A stretch of 64,000 nt of DNA. It comes from Tupaia tana (lineage: Eukaryota > Chordata > Mammalia > Scandentia > Tupaiidae). Below, in pieces: positions 9,586 through 20,984 of this stretch (position 1 is the stretch's first letter; each line of letters begins with the position of its first letter). Under the pieces are notes generated by a model. It had not been told where the DNA came from, did not search any database, and saw only the letters and a program-made list of their open reading frames with translations. The position numbers were made by a program, and so were the translations under genes. The stretch spans positions 42,956,141-43,020,140 of the forward strand of contig JAKSZU010000011.1 of the NCBI GenBank assembly GCA_026018925.1, in the 5' to 3' direction.

Positions 9586-9800
9586 CAGACCAGCCCCATA
9601 GCTCAGTAATGAAGAGAGAGCCAGATTCCACATGACTGACTGAAGTTTGAATCCCAGCCCTAGTGCCTTAAAAAACATGTTAAGCACATGTGTGTGTGCT
9701 CAAAATTATGACAGAATGGAGAAATGGAGAAGGGATTGCGGTGCTTTCTCTCTTCCCTCTTTCTTTCTCTCTCTGGTGAATGTCCTCTAATTGAAGAAAC
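9586..9800 (+). repeat. SINE type C
   Basis: GACCAGCCCCATAGCTCAGT head, GTTTGAATCCCAGCCC B box, and tail GGTGAATGTCCTCTAATTG. Older and diverged. Confidence 0.78.
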
Positions 9801-9971
9801 AAAACCTAAAACCCATTCATACATGAATTAACTTGATATTTAATCATTTCACAGTGTAAACATAATCAAAACACCTTATTGTACTCTGTTAATAGATACT
9901 ATTTTTATTCATCAATTTTACCTTGACAAAGGCAAGGGGAAAATAAAATAAAAATTCAGACATACGAAAAA

Positions 9972-10205
9972 AATGTCTTTAAATTTGCTAGAGAACATGT
10001 ACGCTCCCAGGAGAAAGAGAGAAAGTGAGAAAGCACCCCTCATGGAGGACGATGATGCCATAATCTCCTGTCTTCCATTTCTCCTTTTGGGATTTTGGGT
10101 CCCATTCACACAAGCCCTTGTCTCCTCCAAGCTGCTGGGTTTGGACTCAACCCATGTAGTTGGGCCTGAGGGACCCAGCTGCCTCAACCACCTCAATGAG
10201 GCTAT
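9972..10205 (-). repeat. SINE type C/D, reversed
   Basis: Tail TTTAAATTTGCTAGAGAACA, body GGGATTTTGGGTCCC, reversed head near GCCTCAACCACC. Diverged. Confidence 0.65.
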
Positions 10206-10340
10206 AAAACTCTTAGAAGATAACTAAGAGAGAACAGAATTATCCTTGGGTATGGCGATAACTTTTTAGATATAACACCAAAGGTATGATTCATGAAAGA
10301 AATAATTAATCATCTGGACTTTATTCAAATTAAAACCTGG

Positions 10341-10495
10341 GGCTGGCAGGTGGTGTGGTGGTTAAGGCACTGGGCTCCCACATGGAGGATCACGGTTCAA
10401 GTCCTGGACCTGACAGCTTGCTTTCTCACTTCCCCTTTCTTGCTTGTCAAATAAAAATAATAATAAATAAAATAGATAAAATAATTATAAAACAT
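10341..10495 (+). repeat. SINE type B
   Basis: GGGCTGGCAGGTGGTGTGG head, GGTTCAAGTCCTGGACC, tail TCAAATAAAAATAATAATAA. Inserted in the L1. Confidence 0.87.
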
Positions 10496-10557
10496 TAATT
10501 TAGTTAAATTAAAAACTTATGCTTTGCCAAGAAAATAACATCAAGAGGAAGACAAGG

Positions 10558-10698
10558 GGGGTCGGCAGGTGGTGTGGTGATTAAAAGCACTAGATTCCCA
10601 TATGGCTGACCACAGTTCAAGTCACAGACCTGGTAGCTTACTTTCTCACTTTCCCTTTCTCTCTGTCTCTCTCTAGTCAAATTAAAAACTAATAATAA
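10558..10698 (+). repeat. SINE type B
   Basis: GGGGTCGGCAGGTGGTGTGG head, CAGTTCAAGTCACAGACC, tail TCTCTAGTCAAATTAAAAAC. Followed directly by another copy. Confidence 0.87.
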
Positions 10699-10885
10699 TG
10701 GGTCAGCAGGTGGTGTGGTGGTTAAGGCTCTGGACACTCCCCACATGGCTGACCATGGTTTGCGTCATGGTGGCTTGCTTCCTCACTTTCCTTCTCTCTG
10801 TGTGCCTGTCTTTCTCTGGTCAAATAAAAATGACTAAATGAATAAATAAATAAAATTAAATAAATAATTCTTTTAAAAAACTAAT
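10699..10885 (+). repeat. SINE type B, tandem to the previous copy
   Basis: GGGTCAGCAGGTGGTGTGG head through the tail CTGGTCAAATAAAAATG. It appears inserted into the A-rich tail of the preceding element. Confidence 0.85.
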
Positions 10886-11008
10886 AACAACAAATGGAAT
10901 TAAATAATTTTCTTTTAAAAAAGAGAAAGACAAGCTACAAACTGAGTGAAAAATATTTGCAGAAGACACATCTGATAAAGGACTGTTATCCAAAATATAC
11001 AAAGAATT

Positions 11009-11279
11009 GGGACCAGCAGTTAGCGTAATGGCTATGTCGCTGGACTCCCATGTAGTCGACCGTGGTTCAAGTCCTGGGCCCGGCGGCTTAAACTCACGCC
11101 GGGCGCATGTGCATGCGTGCCCAAGATCCCAAGAGGAGAAGGAAGGAGAAGGGATTGCGGCGTGGCCATCCCTCCTGGGGGGTGATTTCTCGCTTTCTAT
11201 CTCTCTGTCTCTCTCTCTTTCTGGCGAGCGCGTGCGCCCTATAGCAAAAACCTCTCCAAAAAGAAAAAAAATACAAAAC
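11009..11279 (+). repeat. SINE type A, full length
   Basis: Both promoter boxes visible (TAGCGTAATGG and GGTTCAAGTCC). Duplication ATACAAAGAA at 10997-11006 and 11280-11289. It splits the L1 ORF2 relic. Confidence 0.92.
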
Positions 11280-11294
11280 ATACAAAGAACTTTA

Positions 11295-11469
11295 CAAAAA
11301 ATTATTTTATTTATTTATTTTATTATTATTACTTTTAAATTTGATCAGAGAGGGACAGAGTGAGAAAGAAGAGGGAAAGTGAGAAAGCAAGCCTCCAGGT
11401 CTGGGACTTGAACCGTGGTTGGCCATGTGGAAGTTCAGCAACCTTAACTACCACGCCACTTGTTAGCTC
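11295..11469 (-). repeat. SINE type B
   Basis: Reversed copy from the A/T tail through AAATTTGATCAGAGAGGG to CACTTGTTAGCTCC. CAAAGAACTTT is duplicated around it (about 11283 and 11470). Confidence 0.87.
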
Positions 11470-12446
11470 CCAAAGAACTTTTAAAACTCAACAATAAGAA
11501 AATAAACAACCCACTTAAAAATGGATGAAAGACCTGGACACTTCACCAAAGAAGACAGACAAGTGACAAGCAAGCATATGAAAATATGTTCAACATCATG
11601 TGTCATTTCATAATTGCAAATTAAAATGACAACGAGATATCACTGCATACCTATCTGAATGGCCAAAACCCCAAACACCGAAAAACACCAAATGTTGGTA
11701 AGGACACAGAACAACAGGAACTCTCATTCATTACCGGTGGGAATGCAAGATGGAGCAATCACTCTGGAAGTTAAGTTGGCAGTTTCTTACAAAACTAAAT
11801 ATCCTCTTCCCATATTCAGCGGTCTTCCTCCTTGATATTTACCCAAGTGAATCGAAAACTTATGTCTGCACAGAAACCTGCACATGAATGTTTATAGTAG
11901 CTTTAATCATAATTACCCAAACTTGGAAGCAACCAAGACGTCCTTCAGTCAGTGAATGGATAAATAAACTGGGTGTATCCAGACAATGAAATATTTCTCA
12001 TTGCTAAAAAGAAATGAGCTATGGAGCCATGAAGACATGAAGGGAACTTGACTATTACCAGTGAAAGAAGCTAATCTGAAATGGCTCCATACTGGAAGGT
12101 TCCAACTCTATGACAATTCTGGAGAAGGCAAAACTGTAGAGACAGTAAAAGGCTCTGCGGCTGCCACGGGGAGGGGGGGGGAAGTACGAACGAGCAGAGC
12201 ACGGAGGATTTTAGGGCAGCGGAACCCTCCCCCGTGACACCATGTGGTGCAGACAACTCCACACACTTCTCTGAAGCCATAGAATGTACAACGCCCAGGG
12301 TGAACCCAAACCGTGGACTTGGGGCTAACGAGCCAGTGTTGGTCTGCCGTCTGCTGCACACGGACACCCTGGTGTGGGAGGTCCACAGTGGTGGGGGTAT
12401 GTGTTAGTGTGGAGAGCTCAATTTTACTGTTAACCTAAAACTGCTC

Positions 12447-12447
<1 letters not shown>

Positions 12448-12487
<40 letters not shown>

Positions 12488-12727
12488 GAGATTTTTGTTA
12501 TACGGCACACGTGCTCGCCAGAGAGACAGAAAGTGAGAAATCACCCCACCTCGGGAGTGGGGGGATGGCCTTGCCACAATCTCTTCTCCTCCATTCTCCT
12601 CTTGAAATTTAGGGCATGCATGCACACGCGCCTGGCGTGAGTTTTAAACCGCCCTATCTAGGGCTCAAACAGCGGTTGCCTACGTGGGAGTCCAGCGCCA
12701 TAATCATTACGCCATATGCTGGTCCCT
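12448..12727 (-). repeat. SINE type A, reversed, with long poly-T
   Basis: Thirty-four T at 12450-12483, then reversed type A ending ATATGCTGGTCCC. Exact duplication CTAAAACTGCTCT at 12435-12447 and 12728-12740, at the very 3' end of the L1. Confidence 0.92.
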
Positions 12728-12758
12728 CTAAAACTGCTCTTAAAAAAAGTAAAGTTTA

Positions 12759-13028
12759 GGGACCAGCAGTTAGCGTAATGGCTATCTCGCTGGACTCCCA
12801 TGTAGTCAATCGCGGTTCGAGTCCCGGACCTGGTGGCTTAAACTCACGCCGGGCACGTGTGCGTGCGTGCCCAAGATCCCGAGAGGAGAATGGAGGAGAA
12901 GGGATTGTGGTGTGGCCATCCCCCCTGGGGGGTGATTTCTCACTTTCTATCTCTCTGTCTCTCTCTGTCTGTCTGGCGAGCGCAAGCGCCCTATAGCAAA
13001 AACGTCTCCAAAAAAAAAAAAAAAAAAA
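12759..13028 (+). repeat. SINE type A, full length
   Basis: Intact boxes, CAAAAACGTCTCC and poly-A. Duplication AGTAAAGTTTA at 12748-12758 and 13029-13039; the same 11-mer occurs a third time after the next SINE. Confidence 0.93.
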
Positions 13029-13039
13029 AGTAAAGTTTA

Positions 13040-13220
13040 GGGGCTGGCACGTGGCTTGATGGTTAAGAGTGGTGGACTCCCACATGGCCTACCATGGTTC
13101 AAGTCCCAGACATGGCAGCTTGCTTTCTCACTTTCTTTCTCTCTCTCTCTGTCCCTCTCTGGCCAAATTAAAATAAATAAATAAATAAAGTTAAATAAAA
13201 TAGTTCTTTTTTTTAAAAAA
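13040..13220 (+). repeat. SINE type B sharing its target site with the previous SINE
   Basis: GGGGCTGGCACGTGGC head, tail AAATAAATAAATAAAGTTAA. It is flanked by AGTAAAGTTTA at 13029-13039 and 13221-13231. Confidence 0.9.
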
Positions 13221-13239
13221 AGTAAAGTTTATAAAAAAA

Positions 13240-13600
13240 ATAACAACTTGCACAGGGGGATGTTTTGTTGCCAATTCAGTCTAAGAGGGGTGATTCTCAT
13301 TGCATTTTGAGCCTATTGAGTTTGAGGTGTCGGTAGAACATACAAAAGGCACTGTCTGGGCCAGGAGGGCCACACAGTGCCATCATCACTGCTCTGCAGG
13401 GCTGACTGCAGGCCAGGGCTTCAGTGGGAGCACCTAGAAATCTTCCTTTACATATTCAGCCCCACCCCCACCCCCCTGCCCTGGCTGGCCACTGGGCGAG
13501 TGGGGGTGAGAGGACCCTGTTTGGGGTGTTGTCTCTCTCATGGAAGTAAGGGATACCTGAGCTGAAAAAAAGTTTTGATTTTTAAAGGGAAGAAAAAAGG
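13240..13600. other. Unique sequence, nothing recognised
   Basis: About 360 bp between SINEs, partly C-rich (13450-13480). No coding signature. Confidence 0.5.
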
Positions 13601-13831
13601 TGAGGCCAGAAGTGGCATAGTGGCTAAAGCGCTGGACCTCAACATGGCCAATTGCAGTTTGGGTCCTGGACCCAGGGGCTTGAAAATCACACTGGGTTCA
13701 TGCCTGCGTGCCAAAAATCCTGAGAGGAGGATGGAGGAGACAGGATTGCAGCATGGCCATCTCCCCACCCCCAGGAGGAGATTTATCACTTTCCCTTTCT
13801 CTGTCTCTCTCTGGTGAGTGAATGCAGCCTA

Positions 13832-13882
<51 letters not shown>
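13601..13882 (+). repeat. SINE type D with 44-base poly-A
   Basis: GAGGCCAGAAGTGGCATAGT head, AATCCTGAGAGGAGGATGG body, CAGCCTATGATTT tail and about 44 A at 13839-13882. The body is diverged although the poly-A is long. Confidence 0.82.
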
Positions 13883-13884
<2 letters not shown>

Positions 13885-15680
13885 TAACAAAAAAAGAAAG
13901 GAAGGAAGGAAGAAAAGGGCCCACCGGAGTGGCAGTGGAGGGGGCAGGGTGCTGCTCATCTTGGGTGGGAGGGAGGAGAGGACCAACTTCTTCTTTTCCA
14001 GATGAGTTTGAGAGGGTGGCAGGACCCAGGGAAGGTGTTTATAGGATGAGGGAAGTGGGAGGGTGTTTATAGACTGAGGGGACCGAGTCCTCGGAGACAG
14101 TCCAGAGCACAGGTGGGTTTTCATGGGTTGCTTCGATTTATTGTGGAACAAGTATATTCTTTTTAAAAAGAGAGAAAAAAGAAAAAACACGAAATGGAAA
14201 ACACCCATAATTCCATCCCTTATCCTGCTCAACGGCTCCGTTTTCTTCTGATGTTAAGTTCTTCCTGGCAGGGAGAGAAGGGAGTCTGAGGAGGTCCCAT
14301 CCTGAGGCCTCTGCCTGTCCTGGGGGAAGCAGACGAAAGGGGGGCGCGGGCAGCGAGCAGAGGACCCGGCAGAGCACCAGTGCCCACACCGGCGCACCCC
14401 AACCCGTCAGAAAGGAATGAAAGCTTGTCCCTGGCTCCCTCTCCTGCTCCTGGTCCCCCTTGCCCTCTCCTCCTCGCCTCTCTTTCCTCCGGCTACCCCC
14501 TTCTCAGGGACCCACCCCTGACCCCCCGCGCGTGGAGGGGGCGGGAAGGGCCACACCGCAACGCAAGTGGAGGAGGCAGGGCAGTAATTGAATCCAGGGG
14601 CCTCGAGACAGGCAGAGGCCGATGGCTTTTCCCGGCCTAATTAGAGGGATTTTTTTAAAACCCAGGAAACAAATCCATATGGTCTGCGATTCTTTTCTCA
14701 GGCTCTTTACCCTCCTGAAGTCGTAAATGTCCTGGGCTTTTTAGCACTGGGGGATTGGGAGGGGGGAGGGCCCACAGGCTAAAGTTTCTCTGCTGGAGCC
14801 GGGTCCAGGATCTGGGGGCCTCCAGCGCCCAGGTCCTGCCCTATCCCTGCACCAGCCCCTTCTGGACTCGCTGCCTCCTCAAGTCCTGGCAGGCAGCCTC
14901 CATCCCCCACCCACGCAAGCCTCCCCTTCTCTCCCAGGCCTCTCCTTTGGCCAAACACGCTCCCCACTCTGCTCCACCTCTTCCTCCACCCACGCTGCCC
15001 ATTCATGCCGCCTCTCCCCTGCCCCTGCCGGAACCCCGCGCCTTACCTGCACAGATGCCCACTGCTCTCTCTCTGCAGCCCTCCATGTGTGACCTGTTTC
15101 CATTGTAAGTTTGGGCGGATGTGTGGTGTAACCTGTCTCCGCCATCAGACTGGGACCCGCCAGACCAAGACAAAAATCATGGCTTTCCCATTCTGTGGGG
15201 TGGGGGAGAGGAGGCTTCTTAAAGGTGGCTCCAAGCACTTTTTATCTGCTGGAAATAGAAAACATCACTGAGGCTAGCCCGCAGCAGAAGGGGGAGTGCA
15301 AGGCTTTACTTGTATAGGAAGGGCTCCGAGTAAGGAAAGACCGAGAGCCAGAACCGTGAGCCTCGCGGCAGGCTGGCTTGCGGCGTCTCAGGGCCTCCTT
15401 GGTGGGATGAGGGCAGCAAAAGGCGGTGGGAGAGGAAAGGGTTAGCAGCAAAACTGGGAGAGAAAGGTTCTTTGGTCCAGGGCTGAGGGACCTGGCTCAG
15501 GGCCTTCTAAGCTAGGGGGTGCACGGGTTGGGAGAAAGGAGCCTGCTTTCTGCTCCCGAGCCCAGCACTAGCGGAGCTCTGGGAGTTTGTTTGCAGAGAA
15601 GATCTTGTCCGTGAGATGCTCCCTAAAGGACCATGAGAAAAGTCTCCAGCATTTGGAAGCCCAAGTTCTCAAACGGGTCC
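13883..15680. other. Unique sequence downstream of NGFR, no gene seen
   Basis: GC-rich at 14300-15060. A fairly AT-rich block at 14640-14750 stands out from its surroundings. Open frames lack ATG context, splice pairs and recognisable domains. Confidence 0.5.
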
Positions 15681-15684
15681 TCGC

Positions 15685-15795
15685 CTCTGTTGTGCATCCA
15701 CTGTGCGACCTGGGAAAGTCCCACCCTCTTTGAGCTTCCGTTTCCTCTTCTGTATGGCGGAGTGGTTGTTCTAAGGGCTCTCCGGCTCTCCGTCA
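15685..15795 (+). repeat. MIR relic
   Basis: CACTGTGCGACCTGGGAAAG and GCTTCCGTTTCCTCTTCTG match the conserved MIR core order. Confidence 0.6.
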
Positions 15796-15799
15796 GCAC

Positions 15800-16815
15800 A
15801 GCGCTGGGAAGAAAGGTTCATTAGTAAGACCCAGGCCCTTGTTCTCAAGGGGCTTGCAGTTGAGGTGAAATGAAGAAGAGCCGTCTAGAAACCTGAAAGA
15901 GGCTGGAGCGGCATGTGAGTGGGGACAGCCAGCGGCAGACAGGTGTCCGATGCACTGGTGCCCAGCCCTGTGTCCACGGCGGCTGAGCACACTCCGCTGT
16001 CCTCCTCCAGCTCCTGCCTGGCAGCCCAGGCTGTGTCTGTCTCACAAAGTGGTGCCTGTGGGTGGCTTCTCCTTCCCTGCATCAGCCAAGAAAGGGGGAC
16101 GGTGAGACCTGCTGGCCTGGCTGCAGCTAGAGGGACGGCCGTGAGTGGTTTTGCCAAACCATGTCAGGCTGGATCAAGTCACAGGGCCGGGCCTGTGAGC
16201 AGGCTCCTCTCCCTCCTCTCTCCTGCTCTCTTCATCCGTGCATCGAGGCGCAGTTGGTTACCAGTTCTCCTGCAATGGCAGTGCTCTGTCCGCTGGCCAC
16301 GAAGCCCGCGTAGTGTGAAGGCTTCGTCTGGAAGTGGGGCCAAGCAGGCAGGAGGCAGATGGCTGAACCTGCTCTCTGTGCAAGAGGAGCAGAACCAGCA
16401 TCCGGGCCTCTGAGTGCATGGGGAGCAGGGGTGCACAGGTGCAGCCATGAATCCACTCGTAATTTAATAGAAGGCACGAGCCAGGACCCAAAGTGGAGTA
16501 GAAGCGTTTCCATACAAAGTGCTGAGGAGGTCCCAGAGGGATGTGAGAGGGAGAGCCGTGAAGGCTTCAGGAGAGGCTGGAAAAGGTCTGTGGGTACAGA
16601 GAGGGCTGTGGTGAGGGCCCCACAGGTGGGCAGGAGTAAGCCGCAGTGGACACTGGCGGGCCGCGTGCAGAAACACAATTCACCCGTCTGGCTGCAGAGA
16701 AGGGTATAGGCGGGCAGGGTGAGAGTCCTATGGGGGACTTAGTGCCAGGATGTGGGCCACAATGACCCGGCAGCCAGTGTGACCTGGGGCTGTGCTACAT
16801 GTAGTCACACGTATG
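15800..16815. other. Unique sequence, no gene seen
   Basis: Mixed-composition DNA. Two antiparallel open frames (15919-16413 and 16232-16678) overlap and show no domain; I regard both as chance. Confidence 0.5.
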
Positions 16816-16821
16816 TTCCTT

Positions 16822-17083
16822 TTTTTTTTTTTTTGGAGAAGTTTTTTGCTATAGGGCGCGTGCGCTCTCCAGACAGACAGAGACATAGAGACAGAAAGCG
16901 AGAAATCACCCCCCAGGGAGGATGGTCACGCTGCAATCCCTTCTCCTCCATTCTCCTCTCGGGATCTTGGGCACGCACGCACACGTGCCCGGTGTGAGTT
17001 TTAAGCCACCGGGTCCGGGACGTGAACCGCGGTCGACTACGTGGGAGTCCAGCGACATAGCCATTACGCTAACTGCTGGTTCC
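16822..17083 (-). repeat. SINE type A, reversed
   Basis: GCTATAGGGCGCGTGCGCTC to AACTGCTGGTTCC. Duplication CACGTATGTTCCTT (16808-16821) and CACATATGTTCCTT (17084-17097), one mismatch. Confidence 0.9.
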
Positions 17084-17099
17084 CACATATGTTCCTTGT

Positions 17100-17276
17100 T
17101 TTAAAAAAAATAATTTAAAAAATTATTATTATTCTTTGATCATTGAGAGAGAGAGACAGAGACAGAGAGAGACAGAGAGGGAAAGTGAGAAACCAAGCCA
17201 CCAGGTCAGTGACTCAAACAGTAGCTGGCCATGTGGAAACCCAGCATCTTAACCACCACGCCACCTGCTGGGCCCC
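17100..17276 (-). repeat. SINE type B, reversed
   Basis: A/T tail, GAGAGAGACAGAGACAG tract, GTGACTCAAACAGTAGC B box, head CCACCTGCTGGGCCCC. Confidence 0.83.
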
Positions 17277-17285
17277 ATATGCTAC

Positions 17286-17528
17286 ATTTTTTTAAAAGTT
17301 TATTTTCTTGTTTTCTTTCATGGGAGAGAGAAGAAAAAGAAAGAAGACAGAAACAGGTGCCTGATGGGTCTCGTCCCGCAGTGATCCTCCCCTGAGCTCC
17401 CAGCTAGCCAGAATTACAGATGCACCAGCGCATTAGAGTTGACCTGAGATCCAAACCTGGGCTTTCCACATGGCTCCAGTATCGCGTGACGGCACCCTAC
17501 CACCTACGCCGCTGCAGCTGGGCCTATT
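17286..17528 (-). repeat. SINE type E (older tRNA-derived family)
   Basis: On the minus strand: GGCCCAGCTGCAGCGGCG head, GTGGAAAGCCCAGGTTTGG near the B box, and tail CTCTCTCCCATGAAAGAAAA. The same tail module appears at 25290-25458 but not in types A-D. Confidence 0.55.
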
Positions 17529-17571
17529 AGTTCTCCGTTTTATAACAAACATCTAAAGAAGCTACCATTCT

Positions 17572-17820
17572 TTTTTTTTGGAGAGGTTTTTGCTATAGGA
17601 CGCGTGCGCTCACCAGAAAGACAGAGAGATAGAAAGCGAGAAATCACCCCCTAAGGGGGATGGCCATGCCACAATCCCTTCTCTTCTATTCTCTTCTCGG
17701 GATCTTGGACATGCATGCACACATGCTCAGCGTGAGTTTAAGCCACTGGCTCCAGGACTCGAACCGCAGTCGGCTACATGGGAGTTCAGCGATATAGCCA
17801 TTATGCCAACTGCTGGTCCC
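17572..17820 (-). repeat. SINE type A, reversed
   Basis: GGAGAGGTTTTTGCTATAGG to CCAACTGCTGGTCCCC with GGACTCGAACCGC. No clear target-site duplication seen. Confidence 0.87.
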
Positions 17821-17829
17821 CTTAGTCCA

Positions 17830-17945
17830 ATTCTAAAGCTGAGCAAATGAGGGCTCAGGGAGGGTGTGTGACTACCTTGCCTAGGATCCCAGAGCTGGTC
17901 AGTGGCAGGGCCTGGGTTCGACTCTTAAGCCCCCATGCTTTGCCC
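17830..17945 (-). repeat. MIR relic
   Basis: Reversed MIR core: CAAATGAGGGCTCAGGGAGG, then CAGAGCTGGTCAGTGGCAGG and TGGGTTCGACTC. Confidence 0.65.
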
Positions 17946-17949
17946 CGTG

Positions 17950-18690
17950 TCCCTTGCAAGAGGAACTAAAACAACGAGCAGCAAAAGTGGGAAGAATGTT
18001 CTGGAGGGTGGGCCCGGGAAACTTCATTTCAGGGATCTGAGGAGGGGCCCTGGGAGGCCACCGCATGGGACCCAGCAGAGCCCGAGATAAGCAGTGTGTG
18101 GGTGTCTTGGAAAGGCAGACTTTAGAATCCCAAACCGCGGTCTGCAGCCCTGGGAAACTTCACGAAGGGGCGCAGTGGGGGGCAGCTGGGTATGAGTGAG
18201 GGGCCCAGTTAAGGGCCCCAGTGAGGTCTGCAGCATGGCCATGTGGGTCTTCTGCCCTCTCCCTAGGCCTGGCCCGTGTGGCTCTGTGCCAGGCTCCGCA
18301 GGCGTCAGCCTGCTGCAGCCTGGGTGGGGGCCTGGGAGCAGAGGGGTGGGGGACGGTGGCGGCACCAATGTTAAGACCCCAGGCTCTGTGCTGAGATCCC
18401 CTTTCTTCTCTCCCTTGTGGGCTCCAGCTGTCCCTGCCACTCTGTGGGAAGGGGCAGGAGACGCTCACAGGGGAATGAGACTTTAGCAAAATTGAAGTGG
18501 GGTCAATTTATCTTCCACCTCATCCCCCGTCCCGGAATTCCAGTCCCCCACCCCAGGCTCTGCCTCCCAGACACGCATCTTGCCCCCGTCCCCACTCTGT
18601 ACCCGATACCTCTGCCTCCACCTTGACCTGTTTGTAATCGAGCCAGCCTGGCATGGGGGAGGAACGAATGAGGGCACTTAGGGGACAGGC
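17950..18690. other. Unique sequence, no gene seen
   Basis: GC-rich. The minus-strand open frames at 18024-18489 are Pro/Gly-rich and overlap each other in two frames; no coding support. Confidence 0.5.
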
Positions 18691-18880
18691 ATGGCTCCTG
18701 GGCTGGCCCTGCCACTGGCTCTCAGGTGGCCTCGGGCAAATCTCTGGGCTTCAATTGTCTCACCTGTAAAGTGGGTCTAATAATGCCTCTCTGGTAGGAG
18801 TAACGAGACAATCACATGGAATTACGGCCGTGAAAGTGCTTTGTACACTTTAGAGTGTGGGGCGAATGCCATCTGTTATC
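18690..18880 (+). repeat. MIR relic
   Basis: CTGCCACTGGCTCTCAGG, CTCACCTGTAAAGTGGGTC and the downstream GTGAAAGTGCTTTG give a nearly full-length MIR order. Confidence 0.75.
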
Positions 18881-18884
18881 ACTA

Positions 18885-20980
18885 AGCGGTGTCTCCGGAG
18901 GCCCCAGTTAACAGGCAGCTGTGTTGCTTGGTCCAGCCGCTTCAGCGGTCCTGCCTAGCTCTTAGTCCCTAGGGTCTCTTAGGGTCTCCAGGGCCTCTCC
19001 CCTTCTTAAGGCCAGCCTCCAGCCTAGAGGTTAGGCTGTGGATCCCACTGCCACTCTACCGGTTCCTTCCTGCAGACCTAAAGGCCAGGTCCCCCCAGGC
19101 CTGGACTGGGCTGCTCCTTTGTCCTCAGTGGAAGGTCTTCATTGATGGGGGGCCACCTGGCATCAGGGCGTTAACTCCGAGGCTGGGTCTGCTTGAGACA
19201 GCCTCTGTGCCGGTCTGCCAAGCAGACGTCTCTCTTGCCAAGGGAAGGCAGTGCTGTGCTTCCAGATAGAGGCACCCATTCCCTGGCCGGGCCCCACCAG
19301 CCCACCCTGCTCCCTCCCTGACCCTGGGCTAGCCGGGCACCTGATGGTGGGAGGGGTGACCCGGTCTGCCTGGATTGCAGCCTTCCCCCCCAGCCCCCAC
19401 CCGTCACCTGAGTCACTGTTCTGTGTTTGCTCAGCTCCAGGGCTCTGGCGGCCTCCCTGGAGAGGCGTGAGGCAGGTCCTGGCCTGACAGGCATGTGGCA
19501 CTCTGGGCATGTGCCCAACCCATGTGTTGCCCCACGAAGAGGGGGGCTTGGAGCCCAGAGCTGCCTTGGTGGCTTCTGCATGAACCTAATGTGATTCTGG
19601 CAGCTTCCTCAGTCCTGCTTGGCTTTCAGTCAATGATTCCTCTTGAAAAAATGGCCTGAGGATGTCACTTGCAGGGCATTAAAGTCTCTAAGAGGTTGCA
19701 TTTTGACAGAGGTCTAGGCTGCCGATCTCCCAGCAGCACCTAATCCCTTCTAGACCTTTAGACGATTTCCTTCTCGTTTAACTGTACTTCGAGGTCCTTG
19801 AGGGAGAATAGACACTGATTTGTGCTAATTAGTCTCCTGCACCGGTGAGACGTGAGGCGGATGCAGGCTGGACTGGGGAAGGGTGGGAGGGTAGAGGGTG
19901 ACAAGACAGGGAGGAGGCTGAGGACCCAGGCTCCCCCTTCCTTTCCCTGGCCTCGACCCTAGAATTTCATACCGAGGAGCTGGCCTGGTGGAACTAGCTG
20001 CAGAGTCCGAGGACAGAGGGCTGGTTCCAGGTAGCCCTCTTCCAAATGTAACACTTCCTGAAAAGCTTCCTGATCACATCCTCCCTCCCTCTGCCCCACA
20101 AAAGCCCTCTGCATCTCCAGGAAGCCTTGTCCTTCCCTTCTCAGCAAAGCTTCCAGAAGGAGTTATTTAGAGCGTCTCCACTGTCTCACTGCCGCCCTCT
20201 CCTCGGACCACTGCCATCTATCACCAGCAGCCTCGTCGCAGTCCAGCTCTCTCCCTGCTGGGCCCTCGTGCAGTCCCCTCACTGGGGTCCACCTGCTTCC
20301 TCCTCCTGGAAGCTTGCTCCTTCCCTAGGCTCCTTTGAGGCTGCAAGATCTTGGCCCCCCACTTCACTGACCAGCCTTCTTGATCACCTGCCTCCTCCGT
20401 CTCCTCTGGTCACCTAAATAGGCCTATCCCAAAGACTCTTCCGCCCCGTCCCGTGGAGACTTCACCCAGTGGCCAGCAGAAGATTCAGAAATGTTCCACC
20501 CTAACCCTGGGATTTCCTGGAGCTCCTGACAAGAATAAGTAGATGCCTCCTGACTTCCTCCCTGGACACCCGACCGGCTTTTTCCACCTCTTCGTGGAAT
20601 TCTGATCCACCCAGAGTTTCCCATCTTGGAGAACATCCCCCCACGGCTGCCGAGGCTGGAGACGGGGAGTCATCGGGACTGCTCTCCGCCTCGCTATCTT
20701 CCCGTCTGATCCAGCGCCAAGACTGGCTCATTCCCTCTTCTTAATATTTCCTGAATTGCTTTCCCGTTTTCCTCCCCGCTGCTGGTTCCCGGGGCCTGAA
20801 GCGCCAGTCTCCCCGTTGGGCTTCCTGACCCCAGTTCCTTCCTCCTTCCACAACGCACTGTTGCTCAGACGACCTCCGCAGCTCCCTGTTCAGTCCAAAC
20901 TCCGCAGCCTGGCACGGAGTCCTGCTGGAACTGGCCCGTCCTCATCTCGTCCCTTTATTATTTATGCTGCTCAAAGCTAA
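18885..20980. other. Unique sequence, no gene seen
   Basis: About 2.1 kb without young repeats. A block at 19580-19860 is less GC-rich and might be conserved. Nothing coding is recognised. Confidence 0.5.
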
Positions 20981-20984
20981 CCCC

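Larger units (their letters stand above)
9195..9970 (+). mobile_element. Second L1M fragment, interrupted
   Basis: ORF2-type phrase ACAGACTGAGAGAAAATATT at 9210 resumes at 9536-9585 (GGACTTGTATTAAAAATATA). An L1 3'-terminal stretch follows at about 9800-9965 (TAATCATTTCACAGTGTAAA, CATCAATTTTACC). It is broken by SINEs at 9256 and 9586. Confidence 0.6.
10206..12758 (+). mobile_element. Third L1M copy: ORF2 C-terminal part and 3' UTR, broken by at least six SINEs
   Basis: Ordered pieces of one element. 10206-10340 (GGCGATAACTTTTTAGATAT), 10500-10555, 10905-11008 (GAGTGAAAAATATTTGCAGA), 11474-12447 (AATGGATGAAAGACC, GGAACTCTCATTCATTACC, CATAGAATGTACAACGCCC, ending TAACCTAAAACTGCTCT) and the A-rich end at 12728-12758, resuming at about 13220. 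Frames are decayed. It resembles the L1 at 3760 in ORF2 but has a different 3' UTR. Confidence 0.78.

Noticed and set aside
11007..11363. Recurring frame beginning MAMSLDSHVVDRGS at many loci
   Set aside because: It is the translation of the type A SINE head, present wherever that SINE occurs; not a protein family.
13839..13882. Poly-A run as a gene's polyadenylation tail (processed pseudogene)
   Set aside because: It is preceded by a SINE body, not by a retrocopied coding sequence.
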